NCBI RefSeq assembly: GCF_001613245.1
Contig: NZ_BDBZ01000019.1
Location: 1 to 64,000 of the forward strand
Direction of reading: 5' to 3'
DNA length: 64,000 bases
From: Nocardia speluncae NBRC 108251
GTDB taxonomy: Bacteria; Actinomycetota; Actinomycetes; Mycobacteriales; Mycobacteriaceae
The notes beneath the pieces are model-generated. The model saw nothing but the letters and a program-made list of their open reading frames with translations. It was not told the DNA's origin and ran no database searches. A program made the position numbers and the translations under genes. Below, piece by piece: positions 11,023-19,954 of this stretch (positions are counted from its first letter, which is position 1; every line of letters begins with the position of its first letter).

Positions 11023-11664
11023 GTGTCCGACAAATTAGTGGTGTGGATGGATTGTGAGATGACCGGCCTCGACCTGGTCACCGACAAGCTCATCGAGGTA
11101 GCCGCCCTCGTAACCGACAGCGAACTGAACGTCCTCGGTGACGGTGTGGACATCGTGATCCATGCCGACGATGCGGCACTCGCCGCCATGCCGCAGGTGG
11201 TCACCGATATGCATGCCCGCTCCGGCCTCACCGAGGAGGTCCGCAAATCCGGTGTGACCCTCGCCGAGGCCGAACAGCAGGTACTCGACTACATCAAGCA
11301 GTACGCCCCCACCGCGGGGGTGGTCCCGCTGGCCGGTAATTCCATCGCCACCGACCGCGGCTTCATCGCCCGGGATATGCCGCTACTCGACCAGCATCTG
11401 CATTACCGGATGATCGATGTGAGCTCGATCAAAGAACTGTGCCGGCGCTGGTACCCGCGTATCTATTTCGGCCAGCCGGAGAAGGGCCTGACTCATCGCG
11501 CGCTGGCCGATATCCGGGAATCCCTCCGGGAACTCGAGTACTACCGGCGCACGGTATTCGTCCCCGCTCCGGGACCGTCGACGGCGGAGATCACCGCCAT
11601 TGCCGCCGAGGTCAGCGCCCGGTCGGCGGAGGAGATCGCGGCCGCGGCAGAGGAGTCGATATAG
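11023..11664 (+). CDS. orn: Oligoribonuclease
   Basis: 3'-5' exoribonuclease of the DEDDh family that degrades 2-5 nt RNA fragments, and pGpG where c-di-GMP exists. The 213 residues start at a GTG (VSDKLVVWMDCEMTGLD), giving D10 and E12 of the first acidic box. Later boxes are seen as AGNSIATDRGFI (Asp) and LTHRALADIRES (His and Asp). It is highly conserved and normally essential in this group. It follows the SDR gene by 84 bp and precedes tRNA-His. Confidence 0.95.
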   Translation: MSDKLVVWMDCEMTGLDLVTDKLIEVAALVTDSELNVLGDGVDIVIHADDAALAAMPQVVTDMHARSGLTEEVRKSGVTLAEAEQQVLDYIKQYAPTAGVVPLAGNSIATDRGFIARDMPLLDQHLHYRMIDVSSIKELCRRWYPRIYFGQPEKGLTHRALADIRESLRELEYYRRTVFVPAPGPSTAEITAIAAEVSARSAEEIAAAAEESI

Positions 11665-11751
11665 GCCCAGGTCACCGCCACACCGGAAACCGATTGGCTA
11701 ACAACGGGGTGAACGCGCTAGTATCTAGGCCGCCGGTGCAAACCGGCAATG

Positions 11752-11824
11752 GTGAGTGTAGTTCAGTTGGTAGAGCACCAGGTTGTGATCCTGGATGTCG
11801 CGGGTTCGAGTCCCGTCACTCACC
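11752..11824 (+). tRNA. tRNA-His(GTG)
   Basis: Acceptor GTGAGTG/CACTCAC is perfect. The D arm is GTTC/GAGC, the anticodon arm CCAGG/CCTGG with loop TTGTGAT (anticodon GTG), and the T arm GCGGG/CCCGT with loop TTCGAGT. The base at 11824 is C, the expected His discriminator. Confidence 0.95.
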
Positions 11825-11829
11825 CTGAA

Positions 11830-11860
11830 AGCCCGAGGGCCCACAGCCCTCGGGCTTTTT
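11830..11860 (+). terminator. Intrinsic terminator after tRNA-His
   Basis: Perfect 11-bp stem AGCCCGAGGGC / GCCCTCGGGCT with a 5-nt loop CCACA, running into five T. Classical Rho-independent form. Confidence 0.9.
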
Positions 11861-11879
11861 CTTTGCCGGTGTGTTCCGG

Positions 11880-12578
11880 TCAGGCCGCGGGCTCGGTCTT
11901 ACCGGCCGCCGGTGGCGTCTGCTCGCGGGCGCCCTGATCCAGCCGGAACGGCGGATATTCGTCGCGCAGGAGTGACGAATAGACCTGCACCCGCAACATC
12001 CACCGGTTGACGCCCATCAGGAAGTCGAACAGCCCCTGGGAGTACCGGGCGACGAAGAGCAGGCCGACCAGCGCCACCAGGGTCAGCACACCGATCAGCG
12101 GAAGACCGGCCGCACTGGCCATAGCGTCCGCATCGTCGGTCACCACCCAGGCTGCTCCGGTCATCGCACCGATGATCAGATAATGCGGGATGGCCAGCAG
12201 CCACCACTTCACCAGCACCAGGCCGCGATGCAGGGTCGGCGGATAGTCGACGTCCAGATCCGCGGGATAGTTGTCGTCGGCCGACAGGGTGAACGGCGGG
12301 TACTTGTCCGTCCCGGCCGGGGTCCAGGCGTAGTAGCTCACCCGCCAGGACCAGCGGATCACACCGACGCTGTAATCGAACAGCACCCGCGGGTACCGGC
12401 CGGTGATCAGGATCGCGAAGAACGCGATGACCGTGACCACGGCATAACCGATATGCAAGAAGAACAGAACTATGTAGTGCGGTATGGCGAGGATCCATTT
12501 GACGATCCACATCCAGCGCGACAGCGCGGGATCCAGGTCGCCCCGGACACGGACCGGATAACCGGTGGGAGCAGACAT
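11880..12578 (-). CDS. DUF4389 membrane protein
   Basis: A 232-residue integral membrane protein of unknown function. Two copies of a DUF4389-like unit are visible. Each has a VKW-(I/W)LAIPHY motif (VKWILAIPHYIVL near residue 26, VKWWLLAIPHYLII near 124), a hydrophobic span, and an R-Y-x-(R/Q)-x-LFDF/FDY-x-G-V-x-RW motif (RYPRVLFDYSVGVIRW and RYSQGLFDFLMGVNRW). The C-terminal tail is short and polar. It is convergent with tRNA-His and its terminator. Function cannot be inferred from neighbours. Confidence 0.8.
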   Translation of the reverse strand: MSAPTGYPVRVRGDLDPALSRWMWIVKWILAIPHYIVLFFLHIGYAVVTVIAFFAILITGRYPRVLFDYSVGVIRWSWRVSYYAWTPAGTDKYPPFTLSADDNYPADLDVDYPPTLHRGLVLVKWWLLAIPHYLIIGAMTGAAWVVTDDADAMASAAGLPLIGVLTLVALVGLLFVARYSQGLFDFLMGVNRWMLRVQVYSSLLRDEYPPFRLDQGAREQTPPAAGKTEPAA

Positions 12579-12731
12579 AACGATCGGGCTCCTTCGAGAG
12601 TGCTGGCCCGGCCGGCCGGGTTTCAGCGCGGCCGTACCTCAATTGTGAGGTACAACACACAGTTTCGCGATGAACGTGCAACAAAGACACGCCATCGAGA
12701 TCAACTCGTGAAGTGACCGACGGGCTCCTCG

Positions 12732-13799
12732 CTACCGAGCGGGCGCGTCGAGCCCGTCCAGCGCCCCGAGCCGGGGCAGCGCACCGGGGTAGTTCTCGTT
12801 GAGCCAGCCGATCAATTTCTCACGTACCGCGCAACGCAGCGACCACACGGCGTCGGGATCGCGGGCCGTCATCGACGCACGAACCTCGATACCGGTCGGG
12901 GTGCTGTCGGTAACCAGCAGGTTCCAGCTGCGACCGTCCCAATCCGGGTGATCGCTCAGATATTCGTAGAGATGCGCGCGCAGTTCGGCCACCGGGGTGC
13001 TGTGGTCCAGATGCAAGTACACCGTCCCGGTCATCTCGTTACCGCCCTTCGACCAGTTCTCGTACGGTTTGCTGTTGAAGTACGAGACCGGCATAGTGAG
13101 CCGGCGATCGTCCCAGATCCGTACGGTCAAGAAGGACAGCGTGATCTCCTCGACGGTGCCCATCTCGCCCTCGACCACGACCGTATCGCCGATCTTCACC
13201 GAATCACCGAAGGCGATCTGCAACCCCGCCATCAGATTGCTCAGCGTGGACTGGGCCGCCACACCGGCGATGATGCCGATGATGCCGGCCGAGGCAAGCA
13301 GCGAGGTACCCAGGACCCGCAGGCCGGGAAACAGCACCAACATGGCGATCGCAGCGGTGGCGATGGCCAGCACCGTGCTGGCGATCCGCCGGATCAGGGT
13401 GAACTGGGTGTTGAGCTGGCGCACCCGCCGGGGATCGCGCGCCCGGCGCGAATAGGTGTTGAGCAGGCCGTCGGCGATGGCGTCGGCGATTCGCACCACC
13501 AGCCATACCGCTGACATGGTGACCATCGTGGCCAGGACGCTGAGGATCACCGTGTCCTGCCGCAGGTTCAGGTCGGCCAGGGGGTAGGTCATCCGCAACG
13601 CGGCAAATCCGAGAAACAGCTGGAGCGGCAGTTGCACCCGGCGCAGCAGGCCGGGAATCGGGGTTTTCGGATGTCGGGCCGACCAGTACCGCAGCCCACG
13701 GTCGATGGCCCAGCCGATCGCGATCGTCACGGCCAGCGTGCCCCCTAGCACGATCAGTAGCCGTAATACGTTCTCCACAGCGTCCAACTCCTTGCCCAT
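12732..13799 (-). CDS. MscS-family mechanosensitive ion channel
   Basis: A 355-residue membrane protein with about four N-terminal hydrophobic segments and a pore-lining TM3 region of small residues (SLLASAGIIGIIAGVAAQST). This is followed by the MscS beta domain (FGDSVKIGDTVVVEGEMGTV), where the family usually shows I-x-x-GD-x-V-x-x-x-G-x-x-G-x-V. The C-terminal alpha/beta domain follows. The expected role is release of solutes on hypo-osmotic shock or as a low-conductance variant. It is probably monocistronic: 150 bp separates it from the DUF4389 gene, and the opposite flank is also intergenic. Confidence 0.88.
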   Translation of the reverse strand: MGKELDAVENVLRLLIVLGGTLAVTIAIGWAIDRGLRYWSARHPKTPIPGLLRRVQLPLQLFLGFAALRMTYPLADLNLRQDTVILSVLATMVTMSAVWLVVRIADAIADGLLNTYSRRARDPRRVRQLNTQFTLIRRIASTVLAIATAAIAMLVLFPGLRVLGTSLLASAGIIGIIAGVAAQSTLSNLMAGLQIAFGDSVKIGDTVVVEGEMGTVEEITLSFLTVRIWDDRRLTMPVSYFNSKPYENWSKGGNEMTGTVYLHLDHSTPVAELRAHLYEYLSDHPDWDGRSWNLLVTDSTPTGIEVRASMTARDPDAVWSLRCAVREKLIGWLNENYPGALPRLGALDGLDAPAR

Positions 13800-13986
13800 C
13801 GCCTACATTCGAAACCCGGAACAAGGCTACAGTTCGGTAACGGCGATGCACCAACAGTCACGGGAAGCCACCGGATTCCGTCCGGCGTCACTCCAACCGG
13901 GCAATCCCTCGCCCCGTCGACAGCATTCTCGGCGCATACCACCCACTGCCTCTCATGCGCCGGCGCCCCTCGGGCATGCGCCCGCA

Positions 13987-14307
13987 TTACTCCGGGGCTC
14001 GCCCTTCGGCCGAGTACAGCCGGATCTCGCCGCCCTGCCCCAGGAATGCGTTGACCAGCATCACCCGCCCGGCGCGGAGCACATCGACTTCGGGCGCATC
14101 GGTGGTGATGGATATCTGCGGGATCGCGGCCCAGTTGACCACGTAGCGTTCCGGGGGGCCGGCGTCGTCGGACAGCCGTGCAAGGCGGAAGACCGATACA
14201 GTTTTCCGTTCCATCAGGCCGCGCACCACCTCGGCTATCCGCTCGGGATCCTCCAGTGCGAACAGGAATCCGAAGGTCAGCTCCGGGGAGGACACATAGG
14301 CGGGCAC
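13987..14307 (-). CDS. Small conserved-looking protein of unknown function
   Basis: About 106 residues from a GTG at 14307 (VPAYVSSPELTFG); the frame is open to 14442, but that part overlaps the end of the next gene and looks non-coding. Mixed alpha/beta composition, no signal peptide or membrane span. The central part (PERIAEVVRGLMERKTVSVF) is followed by strands ending in GEIRLYSAEG. It lies downstream of the 116-residue gene on the same strand with a 67-bp gap. Codon use (G/C at third positions) supports a real gene. No family recognised. Confidence 0.55.
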   Translation of the reverse strand: MPAYVSSPELTFGFLFALEDPERIAEVVRGLMERKTVSVFRLARLSDDAGPPERYVVNWAAIPQISITTDAPEVDVLRAGRVMLVNAFLGQGGEIRLYSAEGRAPE

Positions 14308-14374
14308 GAGACCAGAGGTTAGCCCATGAGTAGCCGCCCGGTGCAAAAATTCCACCGGGCGGCTATCGGATCGA

Positions 14375-14725
14375 TCAGGTGTGCTTGCCGGGACGGTCGG
14401 GGTCGGCGGTCTCGGCGTCCACCACATCGGCATCCACGACATCGACAGGCCGCGGTGTCACCGTGGGGTTCGTCTCGGGCGTAGCGCGACCGCCGGAATC
14501 ATCCATACGCTCGGTGGAGTCCTTACCGGACTCGGCAGCCGAATCGCGGCGGGCCGCGGCGGCGGCCTCGTTCATCTCGATCGCATCGGTGATCCACTCA
14601 CCGACCTCCCGAGTCACCTCGGCAACGGTACCGGTGATGATTCCCGCGATATTGCCGACCCGGCGCGCGCCCGAGGAGGTGAGTTCCTGGATCAGATCCT
14701 TATTGGCCTCGAATTTGCCGATCAT
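14375..14725 (-). CDS. Small alpha-helical protein of unknown function coupled to the desaturase
   Basis: A 116-residue protein beginning MIGKFEANKDLIQELTSSG. The first 65 residues are probably helical with an amphipathic GNIAGIITGTVAEVTREVGEW segment. The rest is a low-complexity acidic and Pro/Asp-rich tail. Its ATG (14725-14723) shares a base with the TGA stop of the desaturase (TGATG), so it is likely co-translated with it; a GTG one codon upstream is an alternative start. It could be an accessory or regulator of the desaturase complex, but nothing in the sequence proves this. Confidence 0.65.
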   Translation of the reverse strand: MIGKFEANKDLIQELTSSGARRVGNIAGIITGTVAEVTREVGEWITDAIEMNEAAAAARRDSAAESGKDSTERMDDSGGRATPETNPTVTPRPVDVVDADVVDAETADPDRPGKHT

Positions 14726-15909
14726 CACACGCCCGCTCCGGTTGGACTCTGCTGACGCATCACGATAACACCGGGTTCTTCGCGTTTCCGCAGTACAGCG
14801 GGCAGGAAGCGGGCGAACCGGGATTTCTGGATCTGCGGTGGCAGGGCAAGCTGGAAGATCTTGGCCCAGACCGAACCGATCTGCTTTCCGAGCGGCCCGG
14901 TGTTGTAGGGCAGGCCGAACTTCTCGCACAGGGCCCGCACCTCCGGCGCGATCTCCGGATACCGGTTGGCCGGCAGATCCGGGAACAGGTGGTGTTCGAT
15001 CTGGTGCGACAGGTTGCCGGACATGATGTGGAACAGCGGGCTACCGCTGATGTTGGCGGAGCCGAGCATCTGCCGGACGTACCACTCGCCGCGGGTCTCG
15101 CCGGCGGTTTCCGCTTCGGTGAAGCTCTGCACACCCGACGGGAAATGCCCGCAGAAGATGATCGAGTACGCCCAGAGGTTACGCACCAGGTTGGCCGTCA
15201 CATTGCCGGCCAGAGTGGACAGGAACAGCGGCCCGGACAGCAGTGGAAACGCCACATAGTCCTTGAACACCTGCCGCCCCGACTTACGCAGCTGCCCCCT
15301 GATCAGCGGCTTCAGGTCCGCCCAGGTGCGCTGGCCCTTGACGATATTGTCGGCCTCGAGGTCGTGCAGCATCACGCCCCATTCGAAGAACACCATCAGC
15401 AGGAACGCGTACAGCGGGTTGCCCAGGTAGTACGGGTGCCAATCCTGACCCTCGTCGATACGCAGCACGCCGTAGCCGATATCCCGATCTCGCCCGTGGA
15501 TATTCGTGTACGTGTGGTGCATGTAATTGTGCGAATGCTTCCACTGTTCCGCCGGGCAGACCGTATCCCATTCGAACACCCGGGAATTGAGGTTCGGCTC
15601 ACGCATCCAGTCGAACTGGCCGTGCATCACGTTGTGGCCGATCTCCATATTGTCCAGGATCTTCGACACGCTCAGCGCGGCGACGCCCGCCAGCCAGAAC
15701 GGCGGCAGGAAACCCAGGTACAACAGCCCGCGCCCGGCGATCTCGAAACCGCGCTGCGCCTTGATGATGTTGTAGATGTATTCGCGGTCGCGGTCGCCCA
15801 GGTCGGCGACGAGGCGGTCGCGCAGTTCGTCGAGGGTTCGGCCGATTTCCTCGACCTGCTCGGGCGCGAGGACCAGCGGCCCGTTCTCGGTCTCGGTGAG
15901 GATTGTCAT
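14725..15909 (-). CDS. desA3: Membrane fatty acyl-CoA desaturase, DesA3 type
   Basis: Di-iron membrane desaturase, probably stearoyl-CoA delta-9 desaturase as described for DesA3 (Rv3229c). The 394 residues contain the three histidine boxes: GHNVMHG (about residue 90), HSHNYMHHTY (about 124-133) and QIEHHLFP (about 314-321). Hydrophobic spans lie before box 1 (FLPPFWLAGVAALSV) and between boxes 2 and 3. The start at 15909 has a GGGGAGAA ribosome site. It lies 55 bp downstream of the ferredoxin reductase that should feed it electrons, the same pair as Rv3229c-Rv3230c. Regulation is probably by the divergent TetR gene at 17167. Confidence 0.9.
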   Translation of the reverse strand: MTILTETENGPLVLAPEQVEEIGRTLDELRDRLVADLGDRDREYIYNIIKAQRGFEIAGRGLLYLGFLPPFWLAGVAALSVSKILDNMEIGHNVMHGQFDWMREPNLNSRVFEWDTVCPAEQWKHSHNYMHHTYTNIHGRDRDIGYGVLRIDEGQDWHPYYLGNPLYAFLLMVFFEWGVMLHDLEADNIVKGQRTWADLKPLIRGQLRKSGRQVFKDYVAFPLLSGPLFLSTLAGNVTANLVRNLWAYSIIFCGHFPSGVQSFTEAETAGETRGEWYVRQMLGSANISGSPLFHIMSGNLSHQIEHHLFPDLPANRYPEIAPEVRALCEKFGLPYNTGPLGKQIGSVWAKIFQLALPPQIQKSRFARFLPAVLRKREEPGVIVMRQQSPTGAGV

Positions 15910-15964
15910 CTGTTCTCCCCTTCGGTTCGGATATCGGATTCCGGTGCGCGGAACGCACGCGGAA

Positions 15965-17020
15965 TCAGATGTCGATGTCCACGTCGCCCACGGCGGCCTG
16001 GACGCAGAGTTGAATCGGCTGGTCGGGATCGGTTTCCAGGTCACCGGTGCGCAGGTTGCGGGTGCAGCCGCTGCGCCGCACCGAGGTGCAGGAGAAGCAG
16101 ATCCCCATCCGGCAGCCGTACTCCGGGCTGAGCCCGGCCGCTTCGGCCTGCGCGAGCAGCGATGTCCCGGCGTTCTCTGCGGTGACCCGGCTGGCGGAGA
16201 ACGTGGTGGTCCCGTGCACCTCGGCGGTATCCATCGGGGGCGCCGTCGCGACGAACTCCTCAGTGTGCAGGCGTTCACCGACCCCTTCGGTGGTGAAGAT
16301 TTTGCGCACCGATTCCATCAGCGACGGCGGACCGCACAGAAAGGTCTGTGCCTCGGTGAACCACGGCGCCACCCGGTCGAGTTCATCGTGGCCGAACCCG
16401 CGCCCGTCCCGCTCCGGGTACCGCAGTTCCACGGAGATATTCGGGTGGACGGCGGCGATTGCGGCGAGCTCGTCCCGATGCGGTACCAGCTCCGGCGACC
16501 GCGCGTAATGCAGGAACACCACCTCGCCCGAGTAGTTCTCGTCGGCGAGCGTGCGCAGCATCGACAGCACGGGGGTGATCCCGCTGCCGCCGCTGATCAA
16601 CAGCACTCGGTCCGGACGCCGCCGCGGCAGATGGAACACTCCGGAGGCCGGCTCGAGGTCCAGGACCATTCCCGGCTCGGCATATTCGTGCAGGTGGCGC
16701 GATACGAGCCCGTGCGGGTGCACCCGGATGGTGAGGTCCAGCCGGCGGCGCCGGTCGTGCTGGGAGTTCACCGGCGAATAGCAGCGAAGATGGCGTACCC
16801 CGCCGATCACCACTCCCAGCTGCACGAATTGGCCGGATAACAGACCGTCCCACTGCCGGGTCGGGCGCAGGCTCAGCGACAGCGTGCCGGGTACCGAACG
16901 GTCGACACCGACGATCCGGGCCCGCATATCGCGGACTGTGAGCATCGGGCGTACCAGTTCCAGGTACCGGTCCACCGGGTGCGGGGTGGTCAGGGTCTGC
17001 ACCAGGTCGAGGAGGGCCAT
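15965..17020 (-). CDS. Ferredoxin reductase with C-terminal 2Fe-2S domain, desaturase electron donor
   Basis: A 351-residue oxidoreductase passing electrons from NAD(P)H through FAD and a plant-type 2Fe-2S cluster to the desaturase. Visible: FAD site RCYSPVNS (about residue 80), NAD(P) site SGGSGITPVLSML (about 143), CGPPSL near the end of that domain, and the cluster ligands in CRMGICFSC followed by a distal Cys in QLCVQAA. The order (oxygenase-reductase core, then ferredoxin) matches Rv3230c, which works with DesA3. It is the first gene of the desaturase operon; its promoter region holds the palindrome at 17071. Confidence 0.9.
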   Translation of the reverse strand: MALLDLVQTLTTPHPVDRYLELVRPMLTVRDMRARIVGVDRSVPGTLSLSLRPTRQWDGLLSGQFVQLGVVIGGVRHLRCYSPVNSQHDRRRRLDLTIRVHPHGLVSRHLHEYAEPGMVLDLEPASGVFHLPRRRPDRVLLISGGSGITPVLSMLRTLADENYSGEVVFLHYARSPELVPHRDELAAIAAVHPNISVELRYPERDGRGFGHDELDRVAPWFTEAQTFLCGPPSLMESVRKIFTTEGVGERLHTEEFVATAPPMDTAEVHGTTTFSASRVTAENAGTSLLAQAEAAGLSPEYGCRMGICFSCTSVRRSGCTRNLRTGDLETDPDQPIQLCVQAAVGDVDIDI

Positions 17021-17070
17021 CGGAGTTCTCCGTCCCTGTCGGTCGCGTCACGAAACTTCGATCAGCTTCG

Positions 17071-17086
17071 GTGTACGAATGTACAC
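17071..17086. promoter_or_regulatory. Palindromic operator between desaturase operon and TetR gene
   Basis: Perfect inverted repeat GTGTAC-GAAT-GTACAC. It overlaps candidate -10 boxes on both strands (TACACT reading right, TACATT reading left), so a bound repressor would block both promoters. The expected ligand protein is the TetR product of 17167-17802. Confidence 0.7.
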
Positions 17087-17166
17087 TCAACTAGTGTGCC
17101 GGATACCCCGACGGAACTGTCAACCAGGAATCGGTGTGATGCAGGCGACAAGATGGAGAGGATCGA

Positions 17167-17802
17167 ATGGTGAACGGCTGTATGCTCACCGGAATGACCG
17201 ATCAGGGAGCGAGCCGTGTCGAGCGCAAGGAGCGCACCCGGCAAGCCCTGCTCGACGGCACCCTCGCGCTCGCCGCCGAGCGCGGTTTCGGCGCGTTGAG
17301 CCTGCGTGAGATCGCCCGCTCTGCCGGCATCGTGCCGACCGCCTTCTACCGGCATTTCGCCTCGCTCGAAGACCTCGGCGCCACCCTCGTCGACGAAGGT
17401 GTGCAGGCCTTGCGACTGGCCCTGCGGCAACTGCGCCGGAAACCGGATGCGCGACTGTCGGAAACCGTGCGCTTCGTCTTCGGCGAGGTCACCGCCAAAC
17501 GAGAACTTTTCGGTTTCCTGATCCGGGAGCAGCGCGGCGGCAGCGCGCCCCTGCGTACGGCGATCGCACTCGAACTGCAGCTGATCGTGCGGGAACTCGT
17601 GGCCGATCTGTCTCGGGTGCCGGCACTGGACTCCTGGTCCCCGGCCGATCTGGAGGTGGCAGCCGACCTCCTGGTCGCGACCGTGACCGACGGTATCGCC
17701 GACTACGTATCCGCCGCACCACGCGAACAGCAGCCGATCATCGAGCGCACGATCGCGCAGGTCCGGCTCATCACCCTCGGCATGGGCGCCTGGAAACCCT
17801 GA
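17167..17802 (+). CDS. TetR-family regulator, probable repressor of the desaturase operon
   Basis: A 211-residue regulator. The N-terminal HTH is clear (LSLREIARSAGIVPTAFYRHF, preceded by ERKERTRQALLDGTL). Its HTH sequence resembles DesT/FabR-type fatty-acid regulators, which sense acyl-CoA (family resemblance, not proof). The C-terminal domain is helical, for ligand binding and dimerisation. It is transcribed divergently from the reductase-desaturase operon across a short region holding a perfect palindrome. The ATG at 17167 is preceded by GGAGAGG; an internal ATG at 17194 (MTDQGAS) is the alternative start. It ends 10 bp from the convergent MFS gene. Confidence 0.82.
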   Translation: MVNGCMLTGMTDQGASRVERKERTRQALLDGTLALAAERGFGALSLREIARSAGIVPTAFYRHFASLEDLGATLVDEGVQALRLALRQLRRKPDARLSETVRFVFGEVTAKRELFGFLIREQRGGSAPLRTAIALELQLIVRELVADLSRVPALDSWSPADLEVAADLLVATVTDGIADYVSAAPREQQPIIERTIAQVRLITLGMGAWKP

Positions 17803-17812
17803 CCGCGAGGCT

Positions 17813-19141
17813 CTAGCCGGTTACCACGGACTCGGCTCGCTCTTGCTCGGGCGCGGCGACCAGCAGCACCGCGACGAGCCCGGCACCGAGCACCACCAGC
17901 AACCCGGCGATACCCGCCCGATCCGAGTCGAAAGCCCAGACGAACAGGCCGAACAGAGTGGGCGACAGGAATGAGGCAGCCCGGCCCGTGGTGGTGTAGA
18001 GCCCGAACAGCTGACCTTCCCGCCCCGGCGGTGTCAGCCGGGTCAGAAAAGAACGCGCAGAGGCCTGCGCGGGACCGACGAACAGGGTCAGCGCCAGGCC
18101 GAAGATCCAGAACATGGTGGCACCGGAAACCAGCAGCAGCGCGATACCACAGACCACCGCACCGGCCAGGGAGACCACGATCACCCGTTTCGGCCCGACC
18201 GAATCGTCGAACCGGCCCGCCACGATCGCGCCCAAGGCGGCGACGACGTTCGCACCGATACCGAAGAGCAGTACATCGGAATTGCTGATCCCGTATACCT
18301 GCACGGCCAGCACCGCCCCGAAGGCGAAGACACCGGCCAGCCCGTCCCGGAAGACAGCGCTGGCGAGCAGGAACCAGATCACCCGGCGGTCCAGAACCCA
18401 GAGCTCGCGCAGATCGCGCCACAGCACGCGGTACGAAGCGAAGAAGCCCGCCGTAGCGGCACCCGGGTCGGCGCCGGTGCGGCGCACCTCCGGGACAGCA
18501 AAGAACACCGGCAGCGCGAACACCGCGAACCAGACCGCCGCCAAGACCAGCACCAACCGGATGTTGAGTCCGTCGCCGGTGCCGATACCCAATAGGCCAC
18601 GTTCGTCGCCGTCGCCGGAGATGAACCCGAAATAGCAGATCAGCAGCAGGACAATTCCGCCGAAGTAGCCCATTGCCCAGCCGAAACCGGAAACCCGGCC
18701 GACGGTGTCGGGCGTGGACACCTGGCGCAGCATGGCGTTGTAGGGCACGGTCGAAAGCTCGAAGAAGACGTGGCCGAGTGCCAGCAGCACCAGCCCCAGC
18801 CACAGGTAGTGATATTCATCACGCACGAAGAACATGGCGGCCATCAGGCCGACCACGGTCGCAGTCATGATCGCGAGTGAACGTTTGCGATTCGCGGTCG
18901 CGTCGAATCGCTGGCCGATGACGGGCGCGGTCAGCGCGACCAGCAGGCCGGCGAGCCCGAGCGCCCAGCCCAGCCACGCACTGGCGGAGATATCCCCGGG
19001 CAGATCATCGCCCACGCTGTCGGTGAGATAGACAGCGAAAACGAACGTTGCGATCACGGCGTTGAAGGCGGCCGACCCCCAGTCCCAGAGCCCCCATGCG
19101 ACCACCCGCGCCCGCCCTGACGTGGCCTTTACGGTGCTCAT
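17813..19141 (-). CDS. MFS transporter, UMF1 (Atg22-like) family
   Basis: A 442-residue polytopic membrane protein with about 12 hydrophobic spans. The N terminus (VVAWGLWDWGSAAFNAVIATFVF) is the hallmark of the UMF1/Atg22-like family, which has a D-W-(A/G)-x-S-A-(F/Y)-x-x-x-I-x-T-F motif. The cytoplasmic loop FDATANRKRSLAI after TM2 carries the MFS-like basic motif. Substrate unknown; family members are thought to export small solutes such as amino acids. I prefer the ATG at 19141 (MSTVKAT); an upstream ATG at 19156 is possible. Confidence 0.8.
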   Translation of the reverse strand: MSTVKATSGRARVVAWGLWDWGSAAFNAVIATFVFAVYLTDSVGDDLPGDISASAWLGWALGLAGLLVALTAPVIGQRFDATANRKRSLAIMTATVVGLMAAMFFVRDEYHYLWLGLVLLALGHVFFELSTVPYNAMLRQVSTPDTVGRVSGFGWAMGYFGGIVLLLICYFGFISGDGDERGLLGIGTGDGLNIRLVLVLAAVWFAVFALPVFFAVPEVRRTGADPGAATAGFFASYRVLWRDLRELWVLDRRVIWFLLASAVFRDGLAGVFAFGAVLAVQVYGISNSDVLLFGIGANVVAALGAIVAGRFDDSVGPKRVIVVSLAGAVVCGIALLLVSGATMFWIFGLALTLFVGPAQASARSFLTRLTPPGREGQLFGLYTTTGRAASFLSPTLFGLFVWAFDSDRAGIAGLLVVLGAGLVAVLLVAAPEQERAESVVTG

Positions 19142-19569
19142 ACTGTTTCCGGGCATACGAGCCGGGGACCGGCGTGGTCACGTTCCGCTACCGTCACCGG
19201 GCCGGGCTCACTCATGCTGAGCACAGTAATGGATACCGGTGCACCGGAGCCGGACTCGAGTAGCGAACGGTCCGGCCACCTTCCGGAATCGAAGGTGATG
19301 CAAATCAGTCACATCCGGCGCGGTGTGCTTGTGGCGCATTCCACACCGGCGTTGTATCGGTACGCAGGTTTGTCGTCGGCGAACAGCGGTGAGGCGGTGG
19401 TGGATTTGGCGAATCGCGTGAGGTACGTGCGGGACGCCGGCGGGCGGGCGCAAGGCCCCTCGCAACGACGATCGACGGAATTCGGCCGACAGTCGGCGCA
19501 TACGGTAAGAGCTGGGACTTTCCCCGGCAGCTGGGGAAACATGAACTCTGGGTTCGAAAATCGTGCTGG
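19142..19569. other. Intergenic region between MFS gene and tRNA-Lys
   Basis: 428 bp without a gene I can support; open frames here lack family features. On the minus strand, downstream of tRNA-Lys, a short hairpin TTTCCCC/GGGGAAA (19519-19525 with 19533-19539, loop GGCAGCT) may terminate the tRNA transcript. Confidence 0.4.
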
Positions 19570-19645
<76 letters not shown>

Positions 19646-19954
19646 GTGCCCCGTCGTGCGGTGCGGGACAGACATTAACAGGCCCGGACCGCAGAAGTGA
19701 AATCGATACCGAGTCGGACCGGCGTGAGCCGGGCGACGCCGTAACAAACGGCAGGCCTAACCCTATGTGTAGGTGGGCTACCGGAGCCGGAAGTGATGCT
19801 CGACGGTTGGGATCACTTCGGCACGGCTGGCAGAATGTTGGATGTGGTCTCGACCGGTCCCGCCGCTGCGGTGGGTCGAGGTGAGCAGGTAATCGGTCGG
19901 ATCCGAAGCCATCGGCGCGTAGCGGGTGTGCCGGGACTTTGAAACGGGGTTGAT
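19646..19954. other. Intergenic region upstream of the L,D-transpeptidase
   Basis: 309 bp; it should hold divergent promoters for tRNA-Lys and the transpeptidase. I see no clear consensus boxes, repeats or small genes. Confidence 0.3.
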
